Positions 25,146-33,479 of a DNA stretch of 64,000 nucleotides are shown here, one piece after another; the stretch's first letter is position 1, and the number at the start of each line of letters is the position of its first letter. A model generated the notes under the pieces. The model was not told the origin of the DNA. It searched no databases and saw only the letters and a program-made list of their open reading frames with translations. A program made the position numbers and the translations under genes. This stretch comes from Streptomyces sp. PTY087I2. GTDB lineage: Bacteria; Actinomycetota; Actinomycetes; Streptomycetales; Streptomycetaceae. The stretch covers positions 1 to 64,000 of the forward strand of contig NZ_LZRD01000026.1 of the NCBI RefSeq assembly GCF_001687325.1, read 5' to 3'.

Positions 25146-25229
25146 CGCACGAATCCCCCCGCACGAGCCCCCACGCACGAATCCCCCCGCACGCATCCCT
25201 ACGTACACATACTCACGCACGAACGGAAG
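25146..25229. repeat. Degenerate 14-bp tandem repeat array (six units)
   Basis: Units with a strict 14-base period fill the gap between the HAD gene and the MFS gene: CGCACGAATCCCCC, CGCACGAGCCCCCA, CGCACGAATCCCCC, CGCACGCATCCCTA, CGTACACATACTCA and CGCACGAACGGAAG. The last unit supplies the GGAAG ribosome site of the MFS gene, nine bases before its ATG. The array may modulate expression of the exporter within the operon. Confidence 0.85.
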
Positions 25230-25238
25230 TGGCTCCCC

Positions 25239-26762
25239 ATGCAGCAGGCCGACCCCCCTCCCGCAACGACCACGGCTGAGCGAAGGCTGACGGGAGGACT
25301 GCTCACCCTCTCCGCGGCCCAGTTCCTCATCGCCCTCGACTTCTCCGTCATCTTCGTCGCCCTGCCCAGCATGGGCGCGGAGCTGAACCTGTCCGGCAGC
25401 GCCGTCCAGTGGGTCGTCAGCGCCTACTCGGTGTTCTTCGCGGGATTCCTGATCGCCGGAGGCCGGATCGGCGACCGGCTCGGCGCACGCAACATGTTCA
25501 TCGCCGCGCTCGTCCTGTTCGGCGTCTCCTCACTCCTGGGCGGACTCGCCGGGGACGCCTCCCTGCTGCTGATCGCCCGGGGCGCCCAGGGCGTCGCCGC
25601 CGCGGCACTCCAGCCCGCCATCCTGGCGTTGGTCAACACCACCTTCCCGGCGGGCCGGGAACGCACCCGGGCTCTCGCGGTGTGGGGCGCGGTGGGCGCG
25701 AGTGGGCTGGCCGCGGGCGTCGTCATCGGCGGGCTGCTGACCACGGTGTCCTGGCGCTGGACCTTCTTCGTGAACCTGCCCTTCGCCGTGGTGTGCGCGC
25801 TGGCCGCACCCCGGCTGCTGCCCGGCCGCGCCGAGGGCGGCACGCGCATCCCGCTGAACATCGTCAACGCCGTGCTGTGCACCGCCACGGTCCTGGTCTT
25901 CGCCCTGAGCCTGACGCTGGCCGCGGACTCCGGCTGGACGGCCCCCGCGACCGTGATCAGCCTCGTGGTGGGCGCGGCACTGCTCGTACTCTTCGTCGTA
26001 CAGGAACGAGTCAGCCGACAGCCGCTGGTGGCCCCGGTGCTCCGGCGCACCCGGAGCCTGGTCGTCGGCTGCGGCTCCTCCGCCCTCTACATGGCGAGCG
26101 TGGCCGGCGTCGAGTTCTACCTGGTCACCCTGCTCCTCCAGGACGGCCGCGGGTACGAGCCGCTGGCCGCGGGCATCGCCTTCCTGCCGCTGGCGGCCTG
26201 CATCACCCTCGGCAACGTCCTCGCCGGCCGACTGCTGAACATCCTGGACGTACGGCGCACACTGACCCTCGCCTTCGCCATCGGCGCGGCGGGACTGATC
26301 CTGCTGGGTCTCTCCACCTCCTCGCACGACTACCTCACGGCGCTGCTCCCCGGTCTGGTGGTGAGCGGGCTCGGCCACGGCATGATCTACACCTCGATGT
26401 TCGTGGGCGGCACGCGTGACGTCGCCGACCACAACCAGGGTGTGGCCGGGGCGATGATGACGACGACGCAGTACGCGGGCGGCGCGCTCGGAGTGGCCGT
26501 CGTGGTGCTCGTGCTCGGCACCGACATCGGTGACGGCGCCTTCCGCGCCGCCTTCCTGCTGGCGGCCGGACTGGCCGTGGCGGGGGCCGCCCTCGCCTGG
26601 ACCGGATTCGCCGCCACGCCGGGCAAGGCGTCCGCGTCCGCACCGGACGGGGAGGCCGCCCAGGACGCGCCCGCCCACCGGACCGAGGGCGTCAGGGGCC
26701 GCGACCGTGCGGAACGGTCTCTCGCCGGAGAGCCGCCCGCGACGGGGAGCGCCGGCCGATGA
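25239..26762 (+). CDS. MFS drug:proton antiporter, DHA2 (14-TMS) type
   Basis: 507 residues starting at MQQADPPPATTT. Fourteen hydrophobic helices are apparent between residues ~20 and 465. The motif region after TM2 reads GGRIGDRLGARN (motif A), and motif C-like GAVGASGLAAGVVIGG in TM5 is typical of antiporters. The C-terminal ~40 residues are hydrophilic and acidic. It is in the cluster operon and probably exports the C-nucleoside and gives self-resistance. It overlaps the next gene by four bases. Confidence 0.92.
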   Translation: MQQADPPPATTTAERRLTGGLLTLSAAQFLIALDFSVIFVALPSMGAELNLSGSAVQWVVSAYSVFFAGFLIAGGRIGDRLGARNMFIAALVLFGVSSLLGGLAGDASLLLIARGAQGVAAAALQPAILALVNTTFPAGRERTRALAVWGAVGASGLAAGVVIGGLLTTVSWRWTFFVNLPFAVVCALAAPRLLPGRAEGGTRIPLNIVNAVLCTATVLVFALSLTLAADSGWTAPATVISLVVGAALLVLFVVQERVSRQPLVAPVLRRTRSLVVGCGSSALYMASVAGVEFYLVTLLLQDGRGYEPLAAGIAFLPLAACITLGNVLAGRLLNILDVRRTLTLAFAIGAAGLILLGLSTSSHDYLTALLPGLVVSGLGHGMIYTSMFVGGTRDVADHNQGVAGAMMTTTQYAGGALGVAVVVLVLGTDIGDGAFRAAFLLAAGLAVAGAALAWTGFAATPGKASASAPDGEAAQDAPAHRTEGVRGRDRAERSLAGEPPATGSAGR

Positions 26763-27631
26763 CCGCGACCGCGCACGGCACGGTGGACCACGCACCCCGG
26801 GTGGGCCTCCTGGTCATCCACAACGATCCGGTGCCGGAGACGGAGATCTGGCGCATGGCACCCGCGGGCGTGTCCGTTCACACCGCACGCTTCGAGTGCC
26901 CCCGCGCCGACGACACCGAGTACGTCGGCAGCCCGGCCCTCGCCCTCGCCGACGCCCCGGACGTGGTCCGCGGGCTGGACCACCTGGGCAGGACCGGAGT
27001 GGACAGCATCACGCTCTGCTTCGGCTCCAGCAGCTTCTTCGGCGGACCCGGCTTCGACACCGCGTTCGTCGCGGCGGCCGCACGGCACGCCCACGGTGCG
27101 GCCGTGCACACGGCGGCCACCGCCATCACCGAAGCGCTCACCGCCGTCGCGGTGACCCGGCCCCTCGTCGTGATGCCGCCCTGGTTCACCGAACCGACCT
27201 TCCGGGCCACCGACGCGTACCTCCGTACGGCGGGCGTGGCGGGCGACCGGATCGTCCAGTTCGCCCTGTCCTCCCCGTGGGACACCATCACGCGGTACAA
27301 CGCCTTCGACGCGGGAGCCCATTGGACGATCGCCCCGGACGCGGTCCACCGCCAGGTCGTCGACGCCTACCGCGCGGCCGCCGCCGGAACCTACGACAGC
27401 GTCCTGGTGCCCGGCAGCGGGTTCCCCGCCCAGGGGGCCGTCGCCTCCCTCGAAAAGACGCTGGGCGTGCCGGTGATCACCTCCAACCAGGCCGTGCTGT
27501 GGCACGCCCTGCGGAGCACCCCGTACCGCATCGCGCCCGCCGTCGACCCGACCCTGCACGGCACCCTCTTCACCCGGCGCATGCGCGGGGAACGGGACGC
27601 GGAGGCCACGCCGGTGCGGACCCCCGTGTGA
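26759..27631 (+). CDS. Maleate isomerase / Asp-Glu racemase superfamily protein without the usual cysteines
   Basis: 290 residues related to maleate cis-trans isomerase and arylmalonate decarboxylase: RVGLLVIHNDPVPETEIWRM at the start, ITLCFGSSSFFGG where the first cysteine loop lies, and VLVPGSGFPAQG where the second lies. By alignment from memory, the first catalytic cysteine corresponds to Phe88 (Cys87 is one position off) and the second to Ser or Gly in PGSGFP, so normal racemase/isomerase chemistry is doubtful. It is translationally coupled to the exporter gene and is the last gene of the operon. In a maleimide-forming pathway a protein of maleate-isomerase ancestry may handle maleimide or maleamate-like compounds, or bind the product for self-protection. 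This is inference. Confidence 0.75.
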   Translation: MTATAHGTVDHAPRVGLLVIHNDPVPETEIWRMAPAGVSVHTARFECPRADDTEYVGSPALALADAPDVVRGLDHLGRTGVDSITLCFGSSSFFGGPGFDTAFVAAAARHAHGAAVHTAATAITEALTAVAVTRPLVVMPPWFTEPTFRATDAYLRTAGVAGDRIVQFALSSPWDTITRYNAFDAGAHWTIAPDAVHRQVVDAYRAAAAGTYDSVLVPGSGFPAQGAVASLEKTLGVPVITSNQAVLWHALRSTPYRIAPAVDPTLHGTLFTRRMRGERDAEATPVRTPV

Positions 27632-27650
27632 GCATCTGAAGGCATACAGC

Positions 27651-27692
27651 AAAAGACCCTCTGATCCGGCGTACTGCCTGATCAGAGGGTCT
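27651..27692. terminator. Bidirectional terminator
   Basis: AGACCCTCTGATC (27654-27666) and GATCAGAGGGTCT (27680-27692) form a 13-bp perfect stem. AAAA before the left arm gives a T-run on the minus strand, so it terminates the tRNA-Arg transcript. It also closes the nine-gene operon on the plus strand. Confidence 0.85.
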
Positions 27693-27712
27693 GCTTGGCA
27701 CCTCAACAACGG

Positions 27713-27784
27713 TGCCCCCGGCAGGATTCGAACCTGCGCACCCGGCTCCGGAGGCCGATGCTCTATCCCCTGAGCTACGGGGGC
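27713..27784 (-). tRNA. tRNA-Arg (anticodon CCG)
   Basis: The minus strand reads GCCCCCG, TAGCTC and the rest of the D arm, an anticodon loop CTCCGGA in a TCGGC/GCCGG stem, the T arm GCAGG-TTCGAAT-CCTGC, and a 3' acceptor CGGGGGC with discriminator A. The anticodon is CCG, decoding the CGG codon. CCA is not encoded. The gene lies at the right border of the cluster, and arginine tRNA genes are common integration sites for actinomycete elements, but no integrase is seen. Confidence 0.95.
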
Positions 27785-27948
27785 GAATCGCGGTGTTGCT
27801 CTGCGACGGGTGAAACACTACCAGCTCCGGCGGGGTGTCCGTGAACAGGTATTCCGCGGAAGCGGCACGCGTGGGCGGCCGCCACCCGTCCGGGGCGGAA
27901 GTGGACAAAACCCGGACGCCGCACCTCCGGCCGACCTACTCTCGAAGG

Positions 27949-28383
27949 GTGTCAGGGGCGTACGGCCGCGTGCTTGTTGTCGACGACAACAAGGTCATCC
28001 GGCAACTGATCAGGGTCAATCTCGAGCTGGAGGGCTTCGAGGTCGTGACCGCGGCCGATGGTGTCGAGGCCCTGGACCTGGTCGGCACAGTCCGCCCCGA
28101 CGCCGTCACCCTCGACGTCGTGATGCCCCGGCTGGACGGCCTGGAGACCGCCACCCGACTGCGCTCCGACCCTCGTACCCGCGGTCTTCCCATCGTCGTC
28201 ATCAGCGCCTGTACGCCCTACGAGGTCGACGCGGGCGTCGCGGCCGGGGTCGACGCGTTCCTGGCCAAGCCGTTCGAGCCGAGCGAACTGGTGCGGATCA
28301 TGCGCCGGCTGGTGACCGGGGAGGAAGAGGCGCCGGCGGACGGGCGGCGCGGTGCCGGGCGAGCGGGGAGCACCGCCGGCTGA
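27949..28383 (+). CDS. Single-domain-type response regulator (receiver domain)
   Basis: 144 residues from the GTG at 27949 (SGAYGRVLVVDDNKVIRQL). The receiver domain carries the acidic pair DD near residue 12, the phosphoacceptor Asp in AVTLDVVMPRLDG and the conserved Lys in FLAKPFEPSEL. A short Ala/Gly-rich tail follows, and there is no output domain. The upstream in-frame extension has no ribosome site. TACTCT (27937-27942) seven bases before the GTG suggests a leaderless mRNA. No kinase is adjacent, so its partner is unknown. Confidence 0.88.
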   Translation: MSGAYGRVLVVDDNKVIRQLIRVNLELEGFEVVTAADGVEALDLVGTVRPDAVTLDVVMPRLDGLETATRLRSDPRTRGLPIVVISACTPYEVDAGVAAGVDAFLAKPFEPSELVRIMRRLVTGEEEAPADGRRGAGRAGSTAG

Positions 28384-28493
28384 CCGGAGCGGCGGGCCGG
28401 GACCGGCTGCCCCGCGCCCTGGAACCGTGCCCCGCTGACCGGATGGCGAAACCGGTTCGCGAAGTGCCCCCCTCTCTCACCTACGCTTGACCC

Positions 28494-29576
28494 GTGACCC
28501 CCGCCGATCTCTCCCGGACCGTGCTGCACGCCGTGCGCCGCGCGGTCGACGAGGATGCGTTGCGCGCGCCCGTGCCCGCGCGCGTGCGGGTGGAGCGGAC
28601 CCGGCCCGGCGGCAGCGGCGACTACGCCTGCGCCGTCGCCCTCCAGCTCGCCGGGCCCGCCTCACTGCCCGCCCTGGAGGTCGCCCGCATCCTGCGTGAT
28701 CGTGTCGCGGCCGAACCCGGCGTCGGGCGGGTCGAGATCACCGGGCCCGGATTCCTGAGCTTCACCCTCGACGCCCCGGCCGTCAGCGACCGGGCCGTGC
28801 TCGCCGCCGTACGGGAACAGGGCCTCGCGTACGGGCACGGGGACGCGCTCCGGGACGAGATCCACCAGCTCCACCACGCGCGGGAGGTCCGCGCCGCCGT
28901 CACCGCCCAGGCCGTGTTCCGGCTCCTCGTCGCCCAGGGTGCCCGGGGCCGGACCACCTGCGAAGAGGCGCCCGACCCGGACTGGGTCCGCCTCGGCGTC
29001 ACCGTCAACGCGTACGGGACACCCCCCACACCCCTCACCGAGATCCGCCCCGTTCCCGCCGGGGCCACCGCGGGGGAGCTGCTGGAGCGGCTCGGGCCCG
29101 ACGCGGCCCGCTGGGGGCTCCTGCGGGCCGCCGGACACGACCGCGCCGCCCTCGGCCCCGAACTGCTCGTCCAGGGCGAGGCCAATGCGCTCTTCCGGGT
29201 CCGCTACGCCCACGCGCGGGCCCGCGCTCTCACCCGCGGGGCCGCCGCCCTCGGCTTCACCGCCGACCCCACCCCGTACGGCGAAAGCCAAACCGTCTAC
29301 GACCACGCCGCCCGCCCCCTCCTCGACCTCATCGCCGACCACCCCGGCGTCCTCCTCGCCGGGGCCCGTCACCGCGCGCCCGACCGGGTCGCCCGGCAGC
29401 TGGAAGCCGTCGCGCACGCGTTCTTCGACTTCCACGACTCCTGCCCGCCCCTGCCCGCCGGTGACGAGAAACCCTCGGCCGCCCACCGTGCCTGGCTGGC
29501 CATCGCCGAAGCCGCCGGGACGGTGCTGGCAGGCGGCCTGTCCCTGCTCGGCATCCGTGCGCCCGAACACCTCTGA
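28494..29576 (+). CDS. nrtL: ArgS-related anticodon-binding protein NrtL
   Basis: 360 residues. It resembles a shortened arginyl-tRNA synthetase: an N-terminal Add1-like region (TVLHAVRRAVDEDALRAPVPARVRVERTRPGGSGDYACAVALQLA is split over residues 7-52) and a C-terminal DALR anticodon-binding domain (ALFRVRYAHARARALTRGA through FFDFHDSCPPLP), but without the HIGH/KMSKS catalytic core. It therefore cannot charge tRNA by the usual route. Streptomyces genomes carry it beside lysA. Here it is also close to the tRNA-Arg gene. TACGCT six bases before the GTG suggests leaderless expression. Probably the first gene of a transcript with lysA (33-base gap). Confidence 0.85.
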   Translation: MTPADLSRTVLHAVRRAVDEDALRAPVPARVRVERTRPGGSGDYACAVALQLAGPASLPALEVARILRDRVAAEPGVGRVEITGPGFLSFTLDAPAVSDRAVLAAVREQGLAYGHGDALRDEIHQLHHAREVRAAVTAQAVFRLLVAQGARGRTTCEEAPDPDWVRLGVTVNAYGTPPTPLTEIRPVPAGATAGELLERLGPDAARWGLLRAAGHDRAALGPELLVQGEANALFRVRYAHARARALTRGAAALGFTADPTPYGESQTVYDHAARPLLDLIADHPGVLLAGARHRAPDRVARQLEAVAHAFFDFHDSCPPLPAGDEKPSAAHRAWLAIAEAAGTVLAGGLSLLGIRAPEHL

Positions 29577-29609
29577 CGCGATCAGAAGAGACCCGAAAGA
29601 ACCTTCACG

Positions 29610-31001
29610 ATGAGCCGCTCCGCACATCCCGCAGGCCCCCGTCACGCCGACGTCCTCCCCGAGGGGCACTACTCCGCGCCCGCCGCCGACCTCAACGTCC
29701 TCGACGAGAAGGTCTGGTCGCGCACCGTCACCCGTGACGCGGACGGCGCCCTCACCGTCGGCGGGATCGCCGTCGCCCGGCTCGCCGAGGAGTTCGGGAC
29801 CCCCGCCTACTTCCTCGACGAGAGCGACTTCCGGGCCCGCTGCCGCGCCTGGGCCGACGCCTTCGGGCCCGACGCCGACGTCTTCTACGCCGGGAAGGCC
29901 TTCCTGTCCCGCGCCGTCGTGCGCTGGCTGAAGGAAGAGGGGCTGAATCTCGACGTGTGCTCGGGCGGTGAGCTGACCACCGCCCTCGACGCCGGTATGC
30001 CCGCCGAGCGCATCGCCTTCCACGGCAACAACAAGACCGTCGCCGAGATCGAGCGGGCCGTCGAGGCCGGTGTCGGGCGGATCGTGCTCGACTCCTTCCA
30101 GGAGATCGTCCGCGTCGCCCACATCGCCCAGCGCCACGGCGTGCGCCAGCGCGTGCAGATCCGCGTCACCGTCGGCGTCGAGGCCCACACCCACGAGTTC
30201 ATCGCCACCGCGCACGAGGACCAGAAGTTCGGCATCGCGCTCGCCGACGGGCAGGCCGCCGAGGCCGTGCGCCGCGCGCTCGCGCTCGACGGCCTCGAAC
30301 TCATCGGCGTCCACTCCCACATCGGCTCGCAGATCTTCGACATGGCCGGTTTCGAGGTGTCCGCCCGGCGCGTGGTGCAGCTGCTCGCCGAGATCCGCGA
30401 CGAGCACGGCGTCGAGCTGCCCGAGATCGACCTCGGCGGCGGCCTCGGTATCGCGTACACCTCCGACGACGACCCCCGCGAACCGCACGAGATCGCCAAG
30501 GCGCTCAGCGACATCGTCGGCCGCGAGTGCGAGGCCGCGAAGCTGCGCACCCCCCGGATCTCCGTCGAGCCGGGCCGCGCCATCGTCGGACCCACCGCGT
30601 TCACGCTGTACGAGGTCGGCACGATCAAGCCCCTGGAGGGGCTGCGGACGTACGTCAGCGTCGACGGCGGCATGTCGGACAACATCCGCACCGCGCTGTA
30701 CGACGCCGAGTACAGCGTCGCCCTCGTCTCGCGCACCTCGGACGCCGAACCGATGCTCGTCCGGGTCGTCGGCAAGCACTGCGAGAGCGGCGACATCGTG
30801 GTCAAGGACGCGTTCCTCCCCGCCGACCTGGCACCCGGCGACCTGATCGCGGTCCCCGCCACCGGCGCGTACTGCCGTTCCATGGCGAGCAACTACAACC
30901 ACGCGCTGCGCCCCCCGGTCGTCGCCGTCCGCGACGGCGAGGCGCGGGTGATCGTCCGGCGCGAGACGGAGGAAGATCTCCTGCGTCTCGATGTCGGCTG
31001 A
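29610..31001 (+). CDS. lysA: Diaminopimelate decarboxylase
   Basis: 463 residues, last step of lysine biosynthesis: meso-diaminopimelate to lysine plus CO2, PLP-dependent. The PLP lysine lies in DVFYAGKAFLS near residue 95. HSHIGSQI, GGGLGIAY, SVEPGRAIV and the active-site GKHCESGDI are all present. The N-terminal ~40 residues are an extension usual in Streptomyces LysA. It is followed at 98 bases by hom. Together with hom-thrC-thrB it forms the aspartate-family block. Confidence 0.97.
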   Translation: MSRSAHPAGPRHADVLPEGHYSAPAADLNVLDEKVWSRTVTRDADGALTVGGIAVARLAEEFGTPAYFLDESDFRARCRAWADAFGPDADVFYAGKAFLSRAVVRWLKEEGLNLDVCSGGELTTALDAGMPAERIAFHGNNKTVAEIERAVEAGVGRIVLDSFQEIVRVAHIAQRHGVRQRVQIRVTVGVEAHTHEFIATAHEDQKFGIALADGQAAEAVRRALALDGLELIGVHSHIGSQIFDMAGFEVSARRVVQLLAEIRDEHGVELPEIDLGGGLGIAYTSDDDPREPHEIAKALSDIVGRECEAAKLRTPRISVEPGRAIVGPTAFTLYEVGTIKPLEGLRTYVSVDGGMSDNIRTALYDAEYSVALVSRTSDAEPMLVRVVGKHCESGDIVVKDAFLPADLAPGDLIAVPATGAYCRSMASNYNHALRPPVVAVRDGEARVIVRRETEEDLLRLDVG

Positions 31002-31021
31002 TGAAATAGTCATCTCAGGAT

Positions 31022-31050
31022 CCGGACGGAGGGTAGGAACTTCCGTCCGG
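31022..31050 (+). other. Hairpin in lysA-hom leader
   Basis: CCGGACGGA (31022-31030) pairs with TCCGTCCGG (31042-31050) around an 11-base loop between lysA and hom. There is no T-run and no T-box or leader-peptide signature was seen. It may be an attenuator or an intercistronic processing/stability element. Confidence 0.4.
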
Positions 31051-31098
31051 TGAGTGAGACTGGTCCCCAATGAGCATGTACAGAAACGAGGTCGGATG

Positions 31099-32388
31099 AT
31101 GCGTACGCGTCCGCTGAAGGTGGCGCTGCTGGGCTGTGGTGTGGTCGGCTCAGAGGTGGCGCGCATCATGACGACGCACGCCGACGACCTCGCGGCGCGC
31201 ATCGGCGCGCCCGTCGAGCTCGCCGGTGTCGCCGTCCGCCGGCCCTCGAAGGTGCGTGAGGGCATCGACCCCGCACTGATCACCACCGACGCGACCGCGC
31301 TCGTGCAGCGCGGCGACATCGACGTCGTCGTCGAGGTCATCGGGGGCATCGAGCCCGCCCGTACGCTCATCACCACCGCGTTCGAGAACGGCGCGAGCGT
31401 CGTCTCCGCGAACAAGGCGCTGCTCGCCGAGGACGGCGCCGCCCTGCACGCCGCCGCCGAGAAGTACGGCCGCGACCTGTACTACGAGGCCGCCGTCGCC
31501 GGCGCCATCCCGCTGGTACGGCCGCTGCGCGAGTCCCTCGCGGGCGACAAGGTCAACCGGGTGCTCGGCATCGTCAACGGCACGACCAACTTCATCCTCG
31601 ACAAGATGGACACCAGCGGCGCCGGCTACTCCGAGGCGCTCGACGAGGCCACCGCCCTCGGGTACGCCGAGGCCGACCCGACCGCCGACGTCGAGGGCTT
31701 CGACGCCGCCGCGAAGGCCGCGATCCTCGCCGGGATCGCCTTCCACACCCGCGTCAAGATCGGCGATGTGCACCGCGAGGGCATCACCGAGGTCACCGCC
31801 GCCGACATCGCCTCCGCCCGCCGCATGGGCTGCACGGTCAAGCTGCTGGCCATCTGCGAGCGCGCCGCCGACGGGGCCTCCGTCACCGCCCGCGTCCACC
31901 CCGCGATGATCCCGCTCAGCCACCCGCTGGCCTCCGTCCGCGAGGCGTACAACGCGGTGTTCGTGGAGGCCGACGCCGCCGGACAGCTGATGTTCTACGG
32001 GCCCGGCGCCGGCGGCTCCCCGACCGCCTCCGCGGTCCTCGGCGACCTCGTCGCGGTCTGCCGCAACAAACTGGGCGAGGCCACCGGACCCGGTGAGTCC
32101 GCCTACACGCGCCTGCCGGTCAGCCCCATGGGCGAGGTCGTCACGCGCTACCACATCAGCCTCGACGTGGCCGACAAGCCGGGTGTACTCGCCCAGGTCG
32201 CGACGGTCTTCGCCGAGCAGGGCGTATCGATCGATACCGTCCGCCAGCAGGGAAAGGACGGCGAGGCGTCCCTCGTCGTCGTCACCCACCGCGCGCCCGA
32301 CGCCGCCCTCTCCGGGACCGTCGAAGCGCTGCGCAAGCTCGACACCGTGCGCGGTGTCGCCAGCATCATGCGTGTTGAAGGGGAGTAA
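31099..32388 (+). CDS. hom: Homoserine dehydrogenase
   Basis: 429 residues starting at the second of two adjacent ATG codons, because GAGG lies seven bases before it. The Rossmann motif is LLGCGVVGSEVA, and the catalytic domain has NGTTNFILDKM and the conserved YAEADPTADVEG. A C-terminal ACT domain (YHISLDVADKPGVLAQVA to the end) is the threonine-feedback site typical of Gram-positive enzymes. Reaction: aspartate semialdehyde to homoserine. Seven bases separate it from thrC, so they are co-transcribed. Confidence 0.97.
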   Translation: MRTRPLKVALLGCGVVGSEVARIMTTHADDLAARIGAPVELAGVAVRRPSKVREGIDPALITTDATALVQRGDIDVVVEVIGGIEPARTLITTAFENGASVVSANKALLAEDGAALHAAAEKYGRDLYYEAAVAGAIPLVRPLRESLAGDKVNRVLGIVNGTTNFILDKMDTSGAGYSEALDEATALGYAEADPTADVEGFDAAAKAAILAGIAFHTRVKIGDVHREGITEVTAADIASARRMGCTVKLLAICERAADGASVTARVHPAMIPLSHPLASVREAYNAVFVEADAAGQLMFYGPGAGGSPTASAVLGDLVAVCRNKLGEATGPGESAYTRLPVSPMGEVVTRYHISLDVADKPGVLAQVATVFAEQGVSIDTVRQQGKDGEASLVVVTHRAPDAALSGTVEALRKLDTVRGVASIMRVEGE

Positions 32389-32395
32389 AGGACCC

Positions 32396-33466
32396 ATGAC
32401 CAGCAAGGGCACCCACCAGTGGCGCGGCATCATCGAGGAGTACCGGGACCGGCTTCCGGTCACGGCGACGACGCCGGTCGTCACGCTTCGTGAGGGCGGT
32501 ACGCCGCTCGTACCGGCGCAGGTCCTCTCCGAGCGCACGGGCTGCGAGGTGCACCTCAAGGTCGAGGGCGCCAACCCCACCGGTTCCTTCAAGGACCGCG
32601 GCATGACCATGGCCATCACCCGGGCCAAGGAGGAGGGCGCGAAGGCCGTCATCTGCGCCTCCACCGGCAACACCTCAGCCTCCGCCGCCGCTTACGCGGT
32701 CCGCGCGGGCATGGTCTGCGCCGTCCTCGTACCGCAGGGCAAGATCGCGCTCGGCAAGATGGGCCAGGCCCTCGTGCACGGCGCCAAGATCCTCCAGGTC
32801 GACGGCAACTTCGACGACTGCCTGACCCTGGCCCGCGCGCTCTCCGACAACTACCCGGTGGCGCTGGTCAATTCGGTCAACCCGGTCCGTATCGAGGGCC
32901 AGAAGACCGCCGCGTTCGAGATCGTCGACGCGCTCGGCGACGCCCCCGACATCCACGTCCTGCCGGTCGGCAACGCGGGCAACATCACCGCGTACTGGAA
33001 GGGCTACACCGAGTACGCCGGTGACGGCGTCTCCTCCCGCTCCCCGCGCATGTGGGGCTTCCAGGCCTCCGGTTCCGCGCCCATCGTGCGCGGCGAGGTC
33101 GTCAAGGACCCGTCCACCATCGCCACCGCGATCCGCATCGGGAACCCGGCCTCCTGGAACTACGCGCTCGCCGCGCGGGACGAGTCGGGCGGTTTCATCG
33201 ACGAGGTGACGGACCGGCAGATCCTGTCCGCGTACCGGCTGTTGGCCTCCCAGGAGGGCGTCTTCGTGGAGCCCGCGTCGGCCGCGTCCGTCGCCGGTCT
33301 GCTCAAGGCCGCCGAGGAGGGCAAGGTCGACCCCGGCCAGAAGATCGTCTGCACGGTCACCGGCAACGGCCTCAAGGACCCCGACTGGGCCGTCGCGGGC
33401 GCCCCGCAGCCGGTCACGGTCCCGGTCGACGCGGCCACCGCCGCCGAGAAGCTCGGGCTCGTCTGA
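32396..33466 (+). CDS. thrC: Threonine synthase
   Basis: 356 residues, PLP fold type II: the PLP lysine lies in NPTGSFKDRGMTMA near residue 63, with CASTGNTSASAAAYA and LPVGNAGNITAYWKGY binding PLP and phosphate. It converts O-phosphohomoserine to threonine. AAAGGA precedes the ATG. It is a short-form enzyme, as in other actinobacteria. A GC-rich hairpin follows the stop codon. Confidence 0.97.
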   Translation: MTSKGTHQWRGIIEEYRDRLPVTATTPVVTLREGGTPLVPAQVLSERTGCEVHLKVEGANPTGSFKDRGMTMAITRAKEEGAKAVICASTGNTSASAAAYAVRAGMVCAVLVPQGKIALGKMGQALVHGAKILQVDGNFDDCLTLARALSDNYPVALVNSVNPVRIEGQKTAAFEIVDALGDAPDIHVLPVGNAGNITAYWKGYTEYAGDGVSSRSPRMWGFQASGSAPIVRGEVVKDPSTIATAIRIGNPASWNYALAARDESGGFIDEVTDRQILSAYRLLASQEGVFVEPASAASVAGLLKAAEEGKVDPGQKIVCTVTGNGLKDPDWAVAGAPQPVTVPVDAATAAEKLGLV

Positions 33467-33479
33467 GCCGGTCCCGGAC

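Noticed and set aside
25146..25229. CRISPR array
   Set aside because: The 14-base units are contiguous tandem repeats without spacers and there are no cas genes in the window.
28662..31415. 917-codon minus-strand frame across nrtL and lysA
   Set aside because: Antisense shadow of two well-recognised plus-strand genes; Gly/Val/Asp-rich with no domain.
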